Positions 62,899-64,000 of a stretch of DNA of 64,000 nt are shown here, piece by piece. Numbering within the stretch: the stretch's first letter is position 1; the number at the start of each line of letters is the position of its first letter. Source of the DNA: Hyphomicrobiales bacterium (GTDB lineage Bacteria; Pseudomonadota; Alphaproteobacteria; Rhizobiales; Rhizobiaceae). The stretch spans positions 61,012-125,011 of the forward strand of contig JAPLOZ010000025.1 of assembly GCA_026400435.1 (NCBI GenBank). Direction: 5' to 3'. The translations under genes were made by a program, and so were the position numbers. The notes under the pieces are model-generated. The model was not told the DNA's origin. It did no database searches and saw only the letters and a list, made by a program, of their open reading frames with translations.

Positions 62899-63735
62899 AT
62901 GGCGCCGGCGCTTGTCTGGCTCATCGGCCTGATGGTGATTCCCTGCGGCCTGGTGCTCGCGCTGGCCTTCTTCCAGCGCGGCATCTATGGCGGGGTGGAC
63001 TACACCTTCACGCTGGAAAACTTCACCAGGGTATTTGACCCTCTCTACGCCGGCATCTTCCTGAATTCGGCGCGCATCGCCGGCATCGCGACCCTGATCG
63101 CGGTGGTCATCGGCTATGCAGCCGCCTACGCGATCGCATCGTGCAGGCAGTCGCTGCAGCCGGTGCTGCTGTTCTTCGCGGTGCTGCCGTTCTGGTCGAA
63201 CTACCTGATCCGCACCTATGCGTGGATCGTTCTTTTGAACCGCGAGGGTCTGGTGACGCAATTGCTGCGCTGGTTCGGCTACACCGGCGAGCCGCCGTCC
63301 ATGCTCTATACCGAAGGCGCGGTCATCGCCGGTCTCGTCTATAACTACCTGCCGTTTGTGATCCTCGCCTGCTACGCGCCCCTGTCGCGCATGAATCCCG
63401 AACTTGCGGAAGCGTCGCGCGACCTCGGCGGGTCGGCCTTCACCACGTTCCGGCGCATCATCCTGCCGCTGACGCTGCCCGGCATCGCGGCCGGTGCGGT
63501 GTTCGTCTTCGTGCTGTCGATCGGCAATTTCGTGACGCCGGCGCTGCTTGGCGGCGGGCGTTTCCAGATGATCGGCAATCTGGTCTACGACCAGTTCCTG
63601 ACCGCCAACGACTGGCCGTTCGGCGCAGCACTTTCCATGGCCCTGATCGCCATTATGATGTTGTTGCTGTTCGCGCAGGCCCTGGCCACCGACCGCGCTT
63701 CCGGGCGCACTGCTCCCGTCAGGGAGGACGGCTAG
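62899..63735 (+). CDS. Polyamine-type ABC transporter permease (PotB family)
   Basis: A 278-residue permease with six helices (ALVWLIGLMVIPCGLVLALA first) and the EAA loop LAEASRDLGGSAFTTFRRII. The ATG at 62899 is the only standard start, but the in-frame codons immediately before it read ATA-NTSRSTFL, a natural-looking permease N-terminus. The palindromic repeat ends about 10 bp further upstream, so its insertion may have altered the original start (ATA where ATG would fit). There is no good ribosome site for 62899. Confidence 0.88.
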   Translation: MAPALVWLIGLMVIPCGLVLALAFFQRGIYGGVDYTFTLENFTRVFDPLYAGIFLNSARIAGIATLIAVVIGYAAAYAIASCRQSLQPVLLFFAVLPFWSNYLIRTYAWIVLLNREGLVTQLLRWFGYTGEPPSMLYTEGAVIAGLVYNYLPFVILACYAPLSRMNPELAEASRDLGGSAFTTFRRIILPLTLPGIAAGAVFVFVLSIGNFVTPALLGGGRFQMIGNLVYDQFLTANDWPFGAALSMALIAIMMLLLFAQALATDRASGRTAPVREDG

Positions 63736-64000
63736 ATGGCCGACCGCTCGCGCGCCTCACGGCAGACGGCCACCACGGTTCTGGTGCTGGTCTTTGCCTT
63801 TCTATACGTGCCAATCGCGGTGCTGGTCGCGCTCTCCTTCAACGAGGGCGGCCTGCCGACCGTCTGGTCGGGCTTCTCCTTCAAATGGTATGTTTCGCTG
63901 GCCGGAAACCGGGACATATTGTCGGCCGCGCTGAACACGCTGATCGTCGCCGTCGCCTCGACCGCCATCGCCACGCTGCTCGGAACGCTGCTCGCCATCG
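63736..64000 (+). CDS. Polyamine-type ABC transporter permease (PotC family), 3' end beyond window
   Basis: The frame opens with ATG 63736, preceded by AGGGAGG and directly after the stop of the previous permease, and runs open to the edge. It encodes ATTVLVLVFAFLYVPIAVLV, then LSFNEGG and a second helix LNTLIVAVASTAIATLLGTL, as expected for PotC. Only 88 residues are visible, so the EAA loop cannot be checked. Confidence 0.85.
   Translation, partial: MADRSRASRQTATTVLVLVFAFLYVPIAVLVALSFNEGGLPTVWSGFSFKWYVSLAGNRDILSAALNTLIVAVASTAIATLLGTLLAI

Noticed and set aside
1..64000. CRISPR array, tRNA or rRNA genes, prophage or toxin-antitoxin modules
   Set aside because: No regularly spaced repeats, RNA-gene signatures, phage structural genes or paired small toxin/antitoxin frames were seen.

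Overview
This 64 kb window is high-GC chromosomal or replicon DNA from an alphaproteobacterium of the Rhizobiales, most likely Mesorhizobium or a close relative. Supporting signs are the sorbitol/mannitol (smo) operon layout, the heterotetrameric sarcosine oxidase cluster, the density of ABC sugar and amine importers, tight operons with ATGA/GTGA overlaps, and a GC-rich mosaic palindrome (62714-62862) of the kind common in Mesorhizobium. I see no rRNA, tRNA, CRISPR array, prophage or complete insertion sequence. Nearly all of it is accessory catabolism.

Region 1 (1-19.3 kb) degrades methylated amines and related N-compounds. A forward operon (1-3855) holds the end of an FrhB-like F420-dehydrogenase beta protein, a DAO-family flavoprotein, an M20 amidohydrolase and an isochorismatase-fold amidase. 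A reverse operon (13859-4017) holds MmgE/PrpD, soxB, a soxD that has lost half its zinc ligands, soxA, soxG, a DapA-family lyase, a D-2-hydroxyacid dehydrogenase and an MttB-family methyltransferase. The relic of an N-acyl-D-amino-acid deacylase follows it. A divergent LysR gene probably controls this operon. A Tat-exported solute-binding protein and a dimethylglycine-dehydrogenase-like protein come next. The likely route is demethylation of a quaternary amine through dimethylglycine or sarcosine to glycine.

Region 2 (19.4-31.5 kb) is a looser mix: a PuuE-like deacetylase, a HisC-like aminotransferase, an eight-heme cytochrome carrying HEAT and TPR repeats, an exported YtcJ-type amidohydrolase fused to a META domain with a probable frameshift in its signal peptide, a Crp/Fnr regulator, an unknown membrane protein, and the DUF2950/DUF3300 pair lying next to decayed arylsulfatase pieces.

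Region 3 (31.6-49.7 kb) is a sugar regulon. It holds a SorC regulator with a LacD-type aldolase and a ROK kinase fused to a P-loop kinase, an FrcBCA-like ABC importer, a LacI repressor, a PfkB kinase operon (stand-alone GatZ/KbaZ, Gfo/Idh, IolE-like isomerase, alpha/beta hydrolase, RPE-like epimerase), and an SDR-GMC-SDR-AGE operon. Similar palindromes built on TATTTGCKCGCA sit in front of three of these units, which makes them candidates for one LacI regulon acting on an unidentified ketose, polyol or glycoside.

Region 4 (49.8-59.1 kb) is the sorbitol/mannitol operon, transcribed in reverse: SorC regulator, smoE, smoF, smoG, smoK, smoS, mtlK and an FGGY pentulose kinase. Here smoK is broken. 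Its middle, with the ABC signature and Walker B, is missing and replaced by about 140 bp that reads on the other strand as a Bacteroidota type IX secretion sorting domain. This is either an assembly chimera or a remarkable insertion.

Region 5 (59.1-64 kb) holds a GT1-type glycosyltransferase behind a double-winged-helix GntR regulator, and a divergent polyamine-type ABC importer that runs off the right edge and has the mosaic palindrome between its binding-protein and permease genes.
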